Shown: positions 7,625 through 14,655, counted from the stretch's first letter. The stretch is DNA of 15,811 nucleotides from Pseudomonadales bacterium (GCA_013043915.1 JABEVH010000274.1:1-15811), one strand, 5' to 3'. Numbers and translations are program-made. The notes: generated by a model from the sequence alone, not told the origin.

Positions 7625-9694
7625 ATGAGAGCATGGATAAGTTTGGTGAGTGTGTTGGCAGGCACATGGGCCTTTACACATATAGCTTTGGCCCGAGGCG
7701 AGTCCATCAGTGCTGCTTGGCTGGTCATCGCAGCGCTCAGCGTTTTCATGCTCGCCTACCGCTATTACAGCCTATTTATAGCTCATAATGTCCTTGGTCT
7801 TGATGATAGGCGCCTGACGCCTGCCTACCGCCACGAAGATGGCTTGGATCATGTACCCACATCTCGTGGCATGCTTTTTGGGCATCATTTTGCAGCCATA
7901 GCCGGAGCAGGCCCTCTCATAGGACCGGTGCTGGCAGCACAGTTAGGCTACCTTCCTGGCACCTTGTGGATCCTGGCAGGCGTAGTCTTCGCCGGCGCCG
8001 TTCAAGATATGACTATCCTGTTTTTTTCGACACGCCGAGATGGGCAGTCGCTGGGGGAAATGATACGCACTGAAGTAGGACCCGCTGCCGGATTAATGGC
8101 CAGTTTCGGGATTTTGGCTATCACCATCATCTTACTGGCTGTGCTTGCTCTGGTGGTGGTAAAAGCGATGTCGATTTCTCCCTGGAGTACATTTACGCTG
8201 GTCACGACTCTGCCTATCGCCCTGTTTATGGGGTTGTATTTACGTTACCTGCGTCCAGGTCGCGTGCTGGAAATCTCTATCTTTGGTGTCCTCATGTTGT
8301 TGCTTGCCATTGTCGCAGGTGGTTGGGTTGCAGCTCATCCTGTGACGGCAACTTGGTTTACCCTGTCAGCCATGACGCTGGCCAAAGGGCTCATGGTCTA
8401 TGCGGTAGCAGCTTCTGTGCTGCCCGTCTGGTTGCTACTTGCACCGCGTGACTATTTGAGCTCATTTCTTAAAATTGGAACCATCATTGCCCTGGCCCTC
8501 GGCATCCTGATTATGCTGCCACCCTTGCGCATGCCTGCCCTGTCCCAGTTTATCAACGGTCAGGGTCCCGTCTTTCCAGGCACTGTTTTTCCATTCCTTT
8601 TTATCACCATTGCCTGTGGTGCAGTCAGCGGCTTTCATGCCTTAGTCAGTTCAGGCACCACGCCACGCATGCTGCAGCTGGAGTCTCATATCCGCCCGAT
8701 AGGCTATGGTGCTATGCTGACTGAATCTGCTGTTGCCATGATGGCTCTCATTGCGGCCAGTACCCTGGATCCTGGTGTTTACTTCGCCATGAATGCGCCT
8801 GCCTCCATCCTGGGTCATGATGTCCAATCAGCCGCTCAGGTTATCAGTCATTGGGGTTTTGTGATTACCCCGGATACCCTGATACAGACTGCACATGCTG
8901 TTGGTGAAACCTCCTTGCTTTCCCGAGTTGGTGGGGCACCAACTCTGGCGCTAGGCATGGCCCAGATTCTATCTGGTATTACAGGCCTGCACATGATGGC
9001 TTTCTGGTATCACTTCGCCATACTCTTTGAAGCCTTGTTTATCTTGACCACTGTCGATGCCGGTACGCGTGTGGGGCGTTTCTTGCTGCAGGATATTCTC
9101 GGTCATGCCATACCTGCATGGGGCAATACCCGTTCATGGGTCGGTAACCTGGTGGCTACTTGCCTATTTGTAGGAGCTTGGGGCTATTTCCTGATCACCG
9201 GCGTTAAAGATCCCCTAGGGGGCATCCATACCTTGTGGCCGCTATTTGGCATTGCCAACCAAATGCTGGCTGGCATGGCTTTGTTATTGGGCTGTGTCAT
9301 TCTTATTCGCATGCAAAAAAAGCGATTTCTTGCAGTTATCGCCTTCCCTGCCTTCTGGGTGTTGCTCACCACGCTGACAGCTGCCTGGCAAAAAATGTTC
9401 TCCTCAAATCCAGCCATCGGCTTTCTTGCCCATGCCAGCCGACTTAATTGGGCGCTGTCTCATCATCAGCTGCTGGCACCAGCAAAGTCTCTACCTCAGA
9501 TGCAACAGATCCTGTTTAATGACCGTGTGGATTTTATCTTGTGTGCTTTCTTTTCAACCCTGGTGCTGGGTATGGTTCTGGCTAGTCTGCGTGTCATATT
9601 AAAGATCTGGTCAAGCACTCAGCCCAGTGCACACGAGACCGCTTACATGTCACGTTCTGATCTGGAAGCCGCCCATGTTCATTCATCAACTTGA
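7625..9694 (+). CDS. cstA: CstA-family carbon starvation transporter (pyruvate/peptide)
   Basis: This is a polytopic inner-membrane transporter of 689 residues, close in length to E. coli CstA and BtsT (about 700-716). Family members are peptide or pyruvate transporters; BtsT is a proton-pyruvate symporter. The family signature is clear at about 85-150: GHHFAAIAGAGPLIGPVLAA, then LPGTLWILAGVVFAGAVQD and STRRDGQSLGEM. A long series of hydrophobic helices follows, with SGTTPRMLQLE near 341-351 and LWPLFGIANQMLAGMALLLG in the C-terminal part. The ATG at 7625 has a strong AAGGAG site at 7611-7616 with an 8-base spacer. The gene begins 36 bases after the kinase stop with no terminator between. Co-transcription with the pump and two-component genes is therefore possible. 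The end overlaps ybdD by 20 bases. The sequence alone does not distinguish a pyruvate role from a peptide role. Confidence 0.95.
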   Translation: MRAWISLVSVLAGTWAFTHIALARGESISAAWLVIAALSVFMLAYRYYSLFIAHNVLGLDDRRLTPAYRHEDGLDHVPTSRGMLFGHHFAAIAGAGPLIGPVLAAQLGYLPGTLWILAGVVFAGAVQDMTILFFSTRRDGQSLGEMIRTEVGPAAGLMASFGILAITIILLAVLALVVVKAMSISPWSTFTLVTTLPIALFMGLYLRYLRPGRVLEISIFGVLMLLLAIVAGGWVAAHPVTATWFTLSAMTLAKGLMVYAVAASVLPVWLLLAPRDYLSSFLKIGTIIALALGILIMLPPLRMPALSQFINGQGPVFPGTVFPFLFITIACGAVSGFHALVSSGTTPRMLQLESHIRPIGYGAMLTESAVAMMALIAASTLDPGVYFAMNAPASILGHDVQSAAQVISHWGFVITPDTLIQTAHAVGETSLLSRVGGAPTLALGMAQILSGITGLHMMAFWYHFAILFEALFILTTVDAGTRVGRFLLQDILGHAIPAWGNTRSWVGNLVATCLFVGAWGYFLITGVKDPLGGIHTLWPLFGIANQMLAGMALLLGCVILIRMQKKRFLAVIAFPAFWVLLTTLTAAWQKMFSSNPAIGFLAHASRLNWALSHHQLLAPAKSLPQMQQILFNDRVDFILCAFFSTLVLGMVLASLRVILKIWSSTQPSAHETAYMSRSDLEAAHVHSST

Positions 9695-9866
9695 TTATGT
9701 ACGGCGCCTGATCCGGGCTCTGATTGGGGCCCCTGATTATCAGGCTTATTATCAACATCGACAGGCTGCACACCCTGGAGAACCTGTCATGTCCGAGCAG
9801 GCCTTTTTTATGCAACGCCAATCATCACGCTATGGTAGCGGAACTATCAAACGCTGCCCTTGTTAA
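9675..9866 (+). CDS. ybdD: YbdD/YjiX-family small protein, CstA partner
   Basis: This is a 63-residue protein of the YbdD/YjiX family, which is typically encoded just after cstA or btsT. The family pattern is present: a basic amphipathic start (LDYVRRLIRALIGAPDYQAY), then H-P-G-E-P-V-M-S-E, FF.QRQ...RYG and a Cys-containing C-terminus (RCPC). The ATG at 9675 lies inside the last codons of cstA, overlapping by 20 bases, which implies translational coupling. Upstream in-frame codons would only extend it further into cstA and would not match the family start. The molecular role is not well defined; it is thought to act with the transporter. No convincing hairpin terminator follows the stop. Confidence 0.92.
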   Translation: MFIHQLDYVRRLIRALIGAPDYQAYYQHRQAAHPGEPVMSEQAFFMQRQSSRYGSGTIKRCPC

Positions 9867-9895
9867 TATTACTCTTTATCGCAAATTGATACTTT

Positions 9896-9941
9896 GTCAG
9901 TAATTGACGATTGCTTGTCATATTTTGTCCCTGACACTGTC
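9896..9941 (+). promoter_or_regulatory. Helically phased GTC triplets, possible regulator site upstream of the phospholipase operon
   Basis: GTC triplets in TTGTCA-like contexts occur at 9896, 9917, 9927 and 9939, which are 21, 10 and 12 bases apart, so they lie roughly on one face of the helix. The pair TTGTCAT at 9915 and TTGTCC at 9925 recalls a PhoB box, but Pho boxes repeat every 11 bases and this pair repeats every 10. Phosphate control of secreted phospholipase C is well known in Pseudomonas. Here it is only a suggestion. Confidence 0.25.
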
Positions 9942-9959
9942 TGTTTTTGTGGCTATGTT
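9931..9959 (+). promoter_or_regulatory. Candidate sigma-70 promoter of the phospholipase operon
   Basis: CTGACA at 9931-9936 (five of six to the -35 consensus) and TATGTT at 9954-9959 (four of six to the -10 consensus) are separated by 17 bases. This predicts transcription from about 9966, giving a leader of about 63 bases before the ATG at 10029. It is the best promoter match in the gap between the cstA/ybdD run and the phospholipase gene. Confidence 0.4.
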
Positions 9960-9994
9960 ATCGGTGGGCGTTGGGAGAGAAATGCCCGATAACA
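9956..9994 (+). repeat. 9-bp inverted repeat over the promoter/leader of the phospholipase gene
   Basis: TGTTATCGG at 9956-9964 is the exact reverse complement of CCGATAACA at 9986-9994, with a 21-base interior. The left arm overlaps the candidate -10 box and the right arm ends 34 bases before the start codon. It is either an operator dyad for a regulator or, if transcription starts further upstream, an mRNA leader hairpin. No T-run follows, so it is not an intrinsic terminator. Confidence 0.5.
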
Positions 9995-10028
9995 ACAATA
10001 GTTGCACTTCCTTGGGAGGACGGAGACG

Positions 10029-11039
10029 ATGAAAGGCAAGGTTCTGGCTACCTGCACGGCAGCCTTATTAACTTCAGTGACTATGTCAGCGCAGGCTTGG
10101 TGGTCAAAAACTCACATGAATATCGTTAAAGATGCCGTAGCCTACATGGCCACGCACCCTTCAACCACCAACTATGCTCAGCTTCAAGCTGGGGTAGAGC
10201 ATGCTGGCTACACTATGGACCAGTTTACTCAAGTACTGGCCCAGTCCGCTTCAGATGTTGATAATTTTTCTGATACCTATATTTGCGGTGCCATAACCGG
10301 AGAATGTGAGCTAGCTCCTATTTGGGGAGCAACCTCCAGCCTTATCAACTATACTGTTTACTGGCATTTCCAGAATCACACCCAAGGGCCTGATGTACAT
10401 GGCAATCCCTACGGCGGTTACAACTACGCCAAATTGACTGTTTGGGGTTCGGTCGATGACCTAGCCGCCTCCTGGCTCTATGGAGATTACCTGGATGACG
10501 GCCCTGGTGGTCTCTCGGGATGGTTTGGAGATGGTAGCCGCTACAATAGCTATGGTATTACCGAGGCACACTACCGCATGGGCGGCTACTCTGATGTATC
10601 TATGTACAACGGTTTCCAACAAGCTCCATTCCAGCCTATCTCTAACCTGCTGAATTATTGGTTCCAACAGTTCCTGACCCAACCTACCGTGCAAACACTG
10701 GGCTATGCTTTACATTGTGACCAAACACAACCTCATCATGTGTGGACCACATCGTCGTTAAACCACTATGGCTGGGAAAGCTGGGTCGATAGCAACTACA
10801 ATCAGCTGGATGATCCCAATTTGGTAACTCAGGCGCTGAATGACTTGACACCCTTGCAGCCCACGGATACCGATATACGCGCTCTGGTGACGCAAAGTGC
10901 TGATATCGCCTACGCACAAGGTGGTCTGGTCCTAAGCTCGACTGATTACAATGATCGACTGAAAGTGGGTCGCATCATGATCCCGCATGCTATTGCCTAT
11001 GTTGTAACGGTGCTCAATCGTGCTGCCCTACGGCTTTAA
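10029..11039 (+). CDS. Secreted zinc-dependent phospholipase C-like enzyme
   Basis: This is a 336-residue exported metalloenzyme of the zinc phospholipase C / S1-P1 nuclease fold, predicted to cut phospholipid headgroups. The signal peptide (KVLATCTAALLTSVTMSAQA) is cut after A23, leaving Trp as residue 1 of the mature enzyme (WWSKTH). Family members use this N-terminal Trp as a zinc ligand. Further likely ligands are H29, D76 or D78, H113 or H117, H229, D231, H236/H237, H246 and E250. The core LGYALHCDQTQPHH, then NHYGWESWVD, parallels the H..D..QP.H..H...E core of Bacillus and Clostridium enzymes, but with two residues fewer between the first His and the Asp. I chose the ATG at 10029 because it directly precedes the signal peptide and has GGGAGGA at 10014-10020. 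An upstream TTG at 10002 lacks both features. Nuclease activity is the main alternative. Confidence 0.82.
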   Translation: MKGKVLATCTAALLTSVTMSAQAWWSKTHMNIVKDAVAYMATHPSTTNYAQLQAGVEHAGYTMDQFTQVLAQSASDVDNFSDTYICGAITGECELAPIWGATSSLINYTVYWHFQNHTQGPDVHGNPYGGYNYAKLTVWGSVDDLAASWLYGDYLDDGPGGLSGWFGDGSRYNSYGITEAHYRMGGYSDVSMYNGFQQAPFQPISNLLNYWFQQFLTQPTVQTLGYALHCDQTQPHHVWTTSSLNHYGWESWVDSNYNQLDDPNLVTQALNDLTPLQPTDTDIRALVTQSADIAYAQGGLVLSSTDYNDRLKVGRIMIPHAIAYVVTVLNRAALRL

Positions 11040-12384
11040 TCGTGCTGTCTCACTGCTAGCCTTGGTCATTTTGACCAGGGTCTGCAGTGCCTCAGTTCAC
11101 TACGATCTCAATACCCCCGGACTGCTGGCAAGCATGCAGCAAGAGGAATTAAGTCTGCAGCTGGTTGATCGCCTTGCTGATGTGGCGCGCTACAAGCAAC
11201 CCACCATCGACCGAGCTCACGTGATATCGCGTGTCCTACTTGATCATTTGCTTGCTGATTATGCGCTCAAACATTTCTCAGCAGCAGATCTGGATCCAGG
11301 GCAACGCGTCGCATTTCCGCATGACATCACGATTGAAAACGAAGTGATGTCCACGCTGCGTGTCGCTTACCGCAAACCCCTGGCTGATGCTGTCCAGGCC
11401 TTGCCGCAACATCGACTGATCAGCTGCGTGGTGAAGACCCATAATCTGAGCCCTCAACAACAGGCCGTCATCTTTGTAAAACCAGATCATCTGATGATGG
11501 GGTATGACCTAACCGCTGCAGGAGAGCAGCTGGCTAAGCAAGTACCTTTGCTTGATTACCGTTTTCCCGGTGGAGCCCTTGCGCACATCACCCTTTATGA
11601 TGTCTATATACGTGAAAACGTGCAGGGACGCATGTCACTCTTTCAGAACGATACCAACTACCTAAAACATCAAGCGCTTGAGTTACTTTCCATACGCTTT
11701 GTTCAAGACTGGGTAAAAATACACTCTGGCATGACAGCTATGGACCTCAAGGTTCTACAGATGGCGTTGGAGGATAAATCACGTGCTGATGCTCTACGGG
11801 GTATTATGGGTATGCTGCCCGACCTAGATGAAGGTTCATCTTACCTCGCTAATTTGGCTAGCCACATCACGAATGCGGATATTCATAGCTACTATGTGGC
11901 GCATCGTAATCAATTCCAGCGCATTAACCAAGTTCACGCCATGCACATTCGCGTAAACAGTCAGAAGCTCGCAGATGCACTGGTTGCTCGACTTGCGCAT
12001 GGTGCTGATTTTGCGGCACTGGCCAAAGCAAATTCAACTGCAGCAGATGCCGCTGCTGGTGGTGATTTAGGGTGGCTACAGCATGATGAATCCGGGCATG
12101 CTGACTGGTTAACCCAAGTCGCCTTAACCCAGTCTCCTGGCGCTGAAATTCGTCCTATTCTTGCTCCTGGGGACCCTACCCATCCTGTATGGGAACTGGT
12201 CAAGGTCGTTGCACGACAAGATGGTTTTCAGCAGGAAGATGGTCCTAGTGTACACTTCGAAGTAGCACAGATCCTGGCCAAACGCGAAGGTCAAGCTGCA
12301 TTTCAAACCTTGGTTAAGCAGTTGGTTCAACAAGCTGATATTCATGTAGACCCTAGCTTGCAAGCTGAGGGACTATCATGGTGA
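11020..12384 (+). CDS. Periplasmic parvulin-type peptidyl-prolyl isomerase (SurA/PpiC-like)
   Basis: This is a 454-residue exported foldase. A signal peptide covers residues 1-24, with a hydrophobic core from 9 to 20 and a likely cut after CSA. A long N-terminal region (25-295) is mostly helical and probably forms the chaperone part. The parvulin domain lies at about 303-398: a VHAMHIRV strand, LVARLAHGADFAALAKANS, the hallmark GGDLGWLQHD at 348-356, and RPILAPGDPTHPVWELVKV. A C-terminal helix (AQILAKREGQAAFQTLVKQL) completes the SurA/PpiC pattern. The start is a GTG at 11020 inside the end of the phospholipase gene. An in-frame stop at 11005-11007 excludes earlier starts. No good ribosome site is visible, so translation probably depends on coupling to the phospholipase gene. 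The position suggests a foldase serving that enzyme; this is inference. Confidence 0.85.
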   Translation: MLPYGFNRAVSLLALVILTRVCSASVHYDLNTPGLLASMQQEELSLQLVDRLADVARYKQPTIDRAHVISRVLLDHLLADYALKHFSAADLDPGQRVAFPHDITIENEVMSTLRVAYRKPLADAVQALPQHRLISCVVKTHNLSPQQQAVIFVKPDHLMMGYDLTAAGEQLAKQVPLLDYRFPGGALAHITLYDVYIRENVQGRMSLFQNDTNYLKHQALELLSIRFVQDWVKIHSGMTAMDLKVLQMALEDKSRADALRGIMGMLPDLDEGSSYLANLASHITNADIHSYYVAHRNQFQRINQVHAMHIRVNSQKLADALVARLAHGADFAALAKANSTAADAAAGGDLGWLQHDESGHADWLTQVALTQSPGAEIRPILAPGDPTHPVWELVKVVARQDGFQQEDGPSVHFEVAQILAKREGQAAFQTLVKQLVQQADIHVDPSLQAEGLSW

Positions 12385-12911
12385 AATGGCTCTTGCTGCT
12401 TGCCGGGATTAGCACCACACTCGTGGTTTATCTCAGTGACCATTCCTTCGATACGGTGTCTACCGATAACGATGCAGTACCTGCTCATCGAACCCTCACC
12501 ATGTTGCCCGGGTCCGTGCCACCTCTCAAGGTGGCCAAACCTGCTTTGACTTCACCCATCCAGGTAGATCAGAGTCGCTCGGCACTTTTAAGTATGCGCT
12601 GGGCGCATGAACACGGCGACGCGCGCACACCTCCGCTGCGGCGTGTTCCCGAAACCACAGAGCCACCCACCGCAGCTGAACTTGCCGACCCCAAAGCCTA
12701 TGCCAGTTATGAGCAACGCCAGAACCTTAAAACTTATGCCAGTTTTGTCAATGCTTCCTCCACTGAAATTCCTAAAATTCAAGGGGAAATCCAGCAAGGC
12801 CTTGACCAAGGCATACCGCCAGACCGGCTGGCAGTTGGGGAAGAAAAGCTAAAGCGTATCCAGCAAATGCGAGATCAGCTGCTGGCACAATACCCGCAGC
12901 TCAACCCCTGA
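12378..12911 (+). CDS. Small inner-membrane-anchored periplasmic protein, function unknown
   Basis: I do not recognise this 177-residue protein. Residues 3-20 (KWLLLLAGISTTLVVYLS) form a single hydrophobic segment after one Lys, suggesting an uncleaved anchor with the rest in the periplasm. Residues about 30-100 are rich in Pro, Thr and Ser and look extended or disordered. The C-terminal part, about 105-172, is rich in Gln, Lys, Glu and Leu and looks helical, perhaps coiled coil (TEIPKIQGEIQQGLD, then GEEKLKRIQQMRDQLLAQ). The gene overlaps the isomerase stop by 7 bases, so it is the last gene of the phospholipase operon. An anchored helical periplasmic protein encoded with a secreted lipolytic enzyme recalls lipase-specific foldases in layout. 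There is no sequence match that I can claim, and it is about half their length. Confidence 0.75.
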   Translation: MVKWLLLLAGISTTLVVYLSDHSFDTVSTDNDAVPAHRTLTMLPGSVPPLKVAKPALTSPIQVDQSRSALLSMRWAHEHGDARTPPLRRVPETTEPPTAAELADPKAYASYEQRQNLKTYASFVNASSTEIPKIQGEIQQGLDQGIPPDRLAVGEEKLKRIQQMRDQLLAQYPQLNP

Positions 12912-12920
12912 TCCTGAGCT

Positions 12921-14414
12921 TTAAGCTGGCGCGCGGGCACGGTGGCTCTGTTGCCGATGTACTGGATGACTATATTCCATAACACCATCATCCACCGAGG
13001 CAAAACGCAGACTGGCCAGGTCCTTAACGTAGTTCTGGTATAGCTTCCACGGTGCTTTGTTTCCCTGTTTGGGAAACTTTTCCATAGCACGCTGAATGTA
13101 GCCTGAGGCTAAGTCAAGAAAGGGTACCGCAACGACATCCGAATCATGGTTACGGGGGGTACACTGGCGCATCTCTACCTTATCCATATGCTTGATCAGG
13201 CGGCAGATATATTCACTAGTCAGATCAGCCTTTAAGGTCCAGGAAGCATTGGTATAACCGAAGACCATAGCCAAGTTGGGAATATCACTAAACATCATAC
13301 CCTTGTAATTCATGGTACGGGACATGTCGACAACTTCACCGTCGATCACTAACCTGGCCCCCCCCATAAGCTGCAAATCCAGTCCTGTGGCTGAAATAAT
13401 GATGTCGGCTTCCAGTGTTTGACCTGATTTTAATGTAATTCCACGCGCAGTCAGAGTCTCTATCTGGTCAGTGACCACCGAAGCACGACCTGAACGCAGT
13501 ACCTTAAACAGATCTCCGTCCGGTACCGCGCACAGCCTTTCATCCCAGGGATTGTAGTGTGGGCTGAAATGACGCATATCGACATCCTTGCCCAATTGGC
13601 GACGTGCTTGCATCAGCAAGAGGCGACGAACAACCTGAGGTTTTTCCTTGCTGAGGCGGTAGACCAGCATTTGCAGGCCGACATTCCGGGTTCTGGCCAT
13701 ATGATAGACCAGCTTTTCAGGCAAAAACTTGCGTAGCCGGTTAGAGATGACATCCTTGCCAGGCACAGTCGCTACATAGGTTGGAGAGCGTTGCAGCATG
13801 GTCACATGCGCAGCTTTATCAGTTAAGGCAGGGACCAGTGTTACCGCTGTGGCACCGCTACCGATGACCACAATGCGTTTACCGGAATAATCCAGATCTA
13901 CTGGCCAATGTTGCGGATGAATAAACGTTCCCTTGAATTTGTTGCGACCGGTAAATTCCGGGGTATAACCATGCGCGTAGTTGTAGTAACCGGTACACAT
14001 CTGCAGGAATCGTGCACGTAGTTCATGAGTCGTCCCGCTGGCAATTTCCTGAACTTCCAGGGTCCAATAGGCATGCTCACTGGACCAGGATGCTGATATG
14101 ACGCGCTGGCTATAACGTATGCGCCGATCTATGCCATTTTCCCGAGCTGTTTCTTCGATATAAGCTCGTATGGAAGGGCCGTCAGCAATGCTCTTGGGGT
14201 TGACCCAAGGTTTAAAGTTATAGCCCAGGGTATACATATCAGAATCCGAACGAATGCCTGGATAACGAAACAGATCCCATGTCCCCCCCAAATGCTCCCT
14301 CGCTTCAAGGATGGCGTAACTTTTGCCTGGACACTGGTTTTGCAAATGCCAGGCAGCACCTATTCCCGACAAACCGGCACCTACTATGATCATATCGAGT
14401 AATTCGGTTGCCAT
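12921..14414 (-). CDS. ethA: EthA-like Baeyer-Villiger flavin monooxygenase
   Basis: This is a 497-residue FAD- and NADPH-dependent monooxygenase that inserts oxygen next to ketones, or oxidises sulfur in substrates such as thioamides. The FAD-binding Rossmann motif is VGAGLSG at 11-17. The Baeyer-Villiger fingerprint F.G...H...WP is exact at 160-171 (FKGTFIHPQHWP). The NADPH Rossmann motif VVIGSGATAV is at 182-191. The run GGTWDLFRYPGIRSDSDMYT, and later HYNPWDERLC and YTNASWTLKADL, closely match what I recall of Mycobacterium EthA (489 residues), so the assignment goes beyond the general family. I start it at 14414, where GGAGG precedes the ATG by a normal spacing. An upstream in-frame ATG at 14453 would add 13 residues that contain this ribosome site. 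The gene converges on the plus-strand operon with only 9 bases between stops. The natural substrate is unknown. Confidence 0.92.
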   Translation of the reverse strand: MATELLDMIIVGAGLSGIGAAWHLQNQCPGKSYAILEAREHLGGTWDLFRYPGIRSDSDMYTLGYNFKPWVNPKSIADGPSIRAYIEETARENGIDRRIRYSQRVISASWSSEHAYWTLEVQEIASGTTHELRARFLQMCTGYYNYAHGYTPEFTGRNKFKGTFIHPQHWPVDLDYSGKRIVVIGSGATAVTLVPALTDKAAHVTMLQRSPTYVATVPGKDVISNRLRKFLPEKLVYHMARTRNVGLQMLVYRLSKEKPQVVRRLLLMQARRQLGKDVDMRHFSPHYNPWDERLCAVPDGDLFKVLRSGRASVVTDQIETLTARGITLKSGQTLEADIIISATGLDLQLMGGARLVIDGEVVDMSRTMNYKGMMFSDIPNLAMVFGYTNASWTLKADLTSEYICRLIKHMDKVEMRQCTPRNHDSDVVAVPFLDLASGYIQRAMEKFPKQGNKAPWKLYQNYVKDLASLRFASVDDGVMEYSHPVHRQQSHRARAPA

Positions 14415-14517
14415 CACATCCTCCTCCCATAAGCCGCCTTCAGTAGCCTTCATGCTAAAGTGCCGGATTGGTTTTGGTTAGAGGATGCCGGGCCAAGCAT
14501 GTGTCATTTCAGGCCAA

Positions 14518-14534
14518 TTTTAGGTGGCCTAAAA
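14518..14534. promoter_or_regulatory. 7-bp inverted repeat, candidate operator upstream of the monooxygenase
   Basis: TTTTAGG at 14518-14524 and CCTAAAA at 14528-14534 are perfect inverted arms around TGG. A second, overlapping dyad is AGGCC at 14511-14515 with GGCCT at 14526-14530. It lies about 105 bases upstream of the monooxygenase start. Mycobacterial ethA is controlled by the TetR-type repressor EthR, which binds a dyad-rich operator, so an operator role is plausible. No regulator gene is in the window. Confidence 0.35.
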
Positions 14535-14543
14535 GAGCCTCAT

Positions 14544-14588
14544 CCGATGAACCGCATCGGTTTCAGGGCTAGACCCTAGGTTTAGCCC
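14544..14588. repeat. Two adjacent 6-bp inverted repeats
   Basis: CCGATG at 14544-14549 pairs with CATCGG at 14555-14560 across a 5-base loop. GGGCTA at 14566-14571 pairs with TAGCCC at 14583-14588 across an 11-base interior that itself contains the palindrome CCTAGG. Neither is followed by a T-run on either strand, so they do not look like intrinsic terminators. They may be operator half-sites or leader structure of the monooxygenase transcript. Confidence 0.35.
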
Positions 14589-14655
14589 CATCAATGCAAT
14601 AGTGTCCACCACTAAACCTCCCCATGTCTACCACTGAAAAGATTGTGGTCTACGG

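Noticed and set aside
12588..12852. Frames of 73 and 81 residues on either strand within the small anchored-protein gene
   Set aside because: They overlap the gene that is translationally coupled to its upstream neighbour and has a coherent membrane anchor; neither has a ribosome site or a motif.
12909..12926. AGCTT-T-AAGCT palindrome between the convergent genes as a shared terminator
   Set aside because: The arms are 5 bp with a one-base centre, so no stable RNA hairpin can form, and there is no T-run.
14415..14453. Longer start for the monooxygenase at 14453
   Set aside because: The extra 13 codons contain the GGAGG ribosome site of the ATG at 14414, and EthA-type proteins begin just before the first Rossmann strand.
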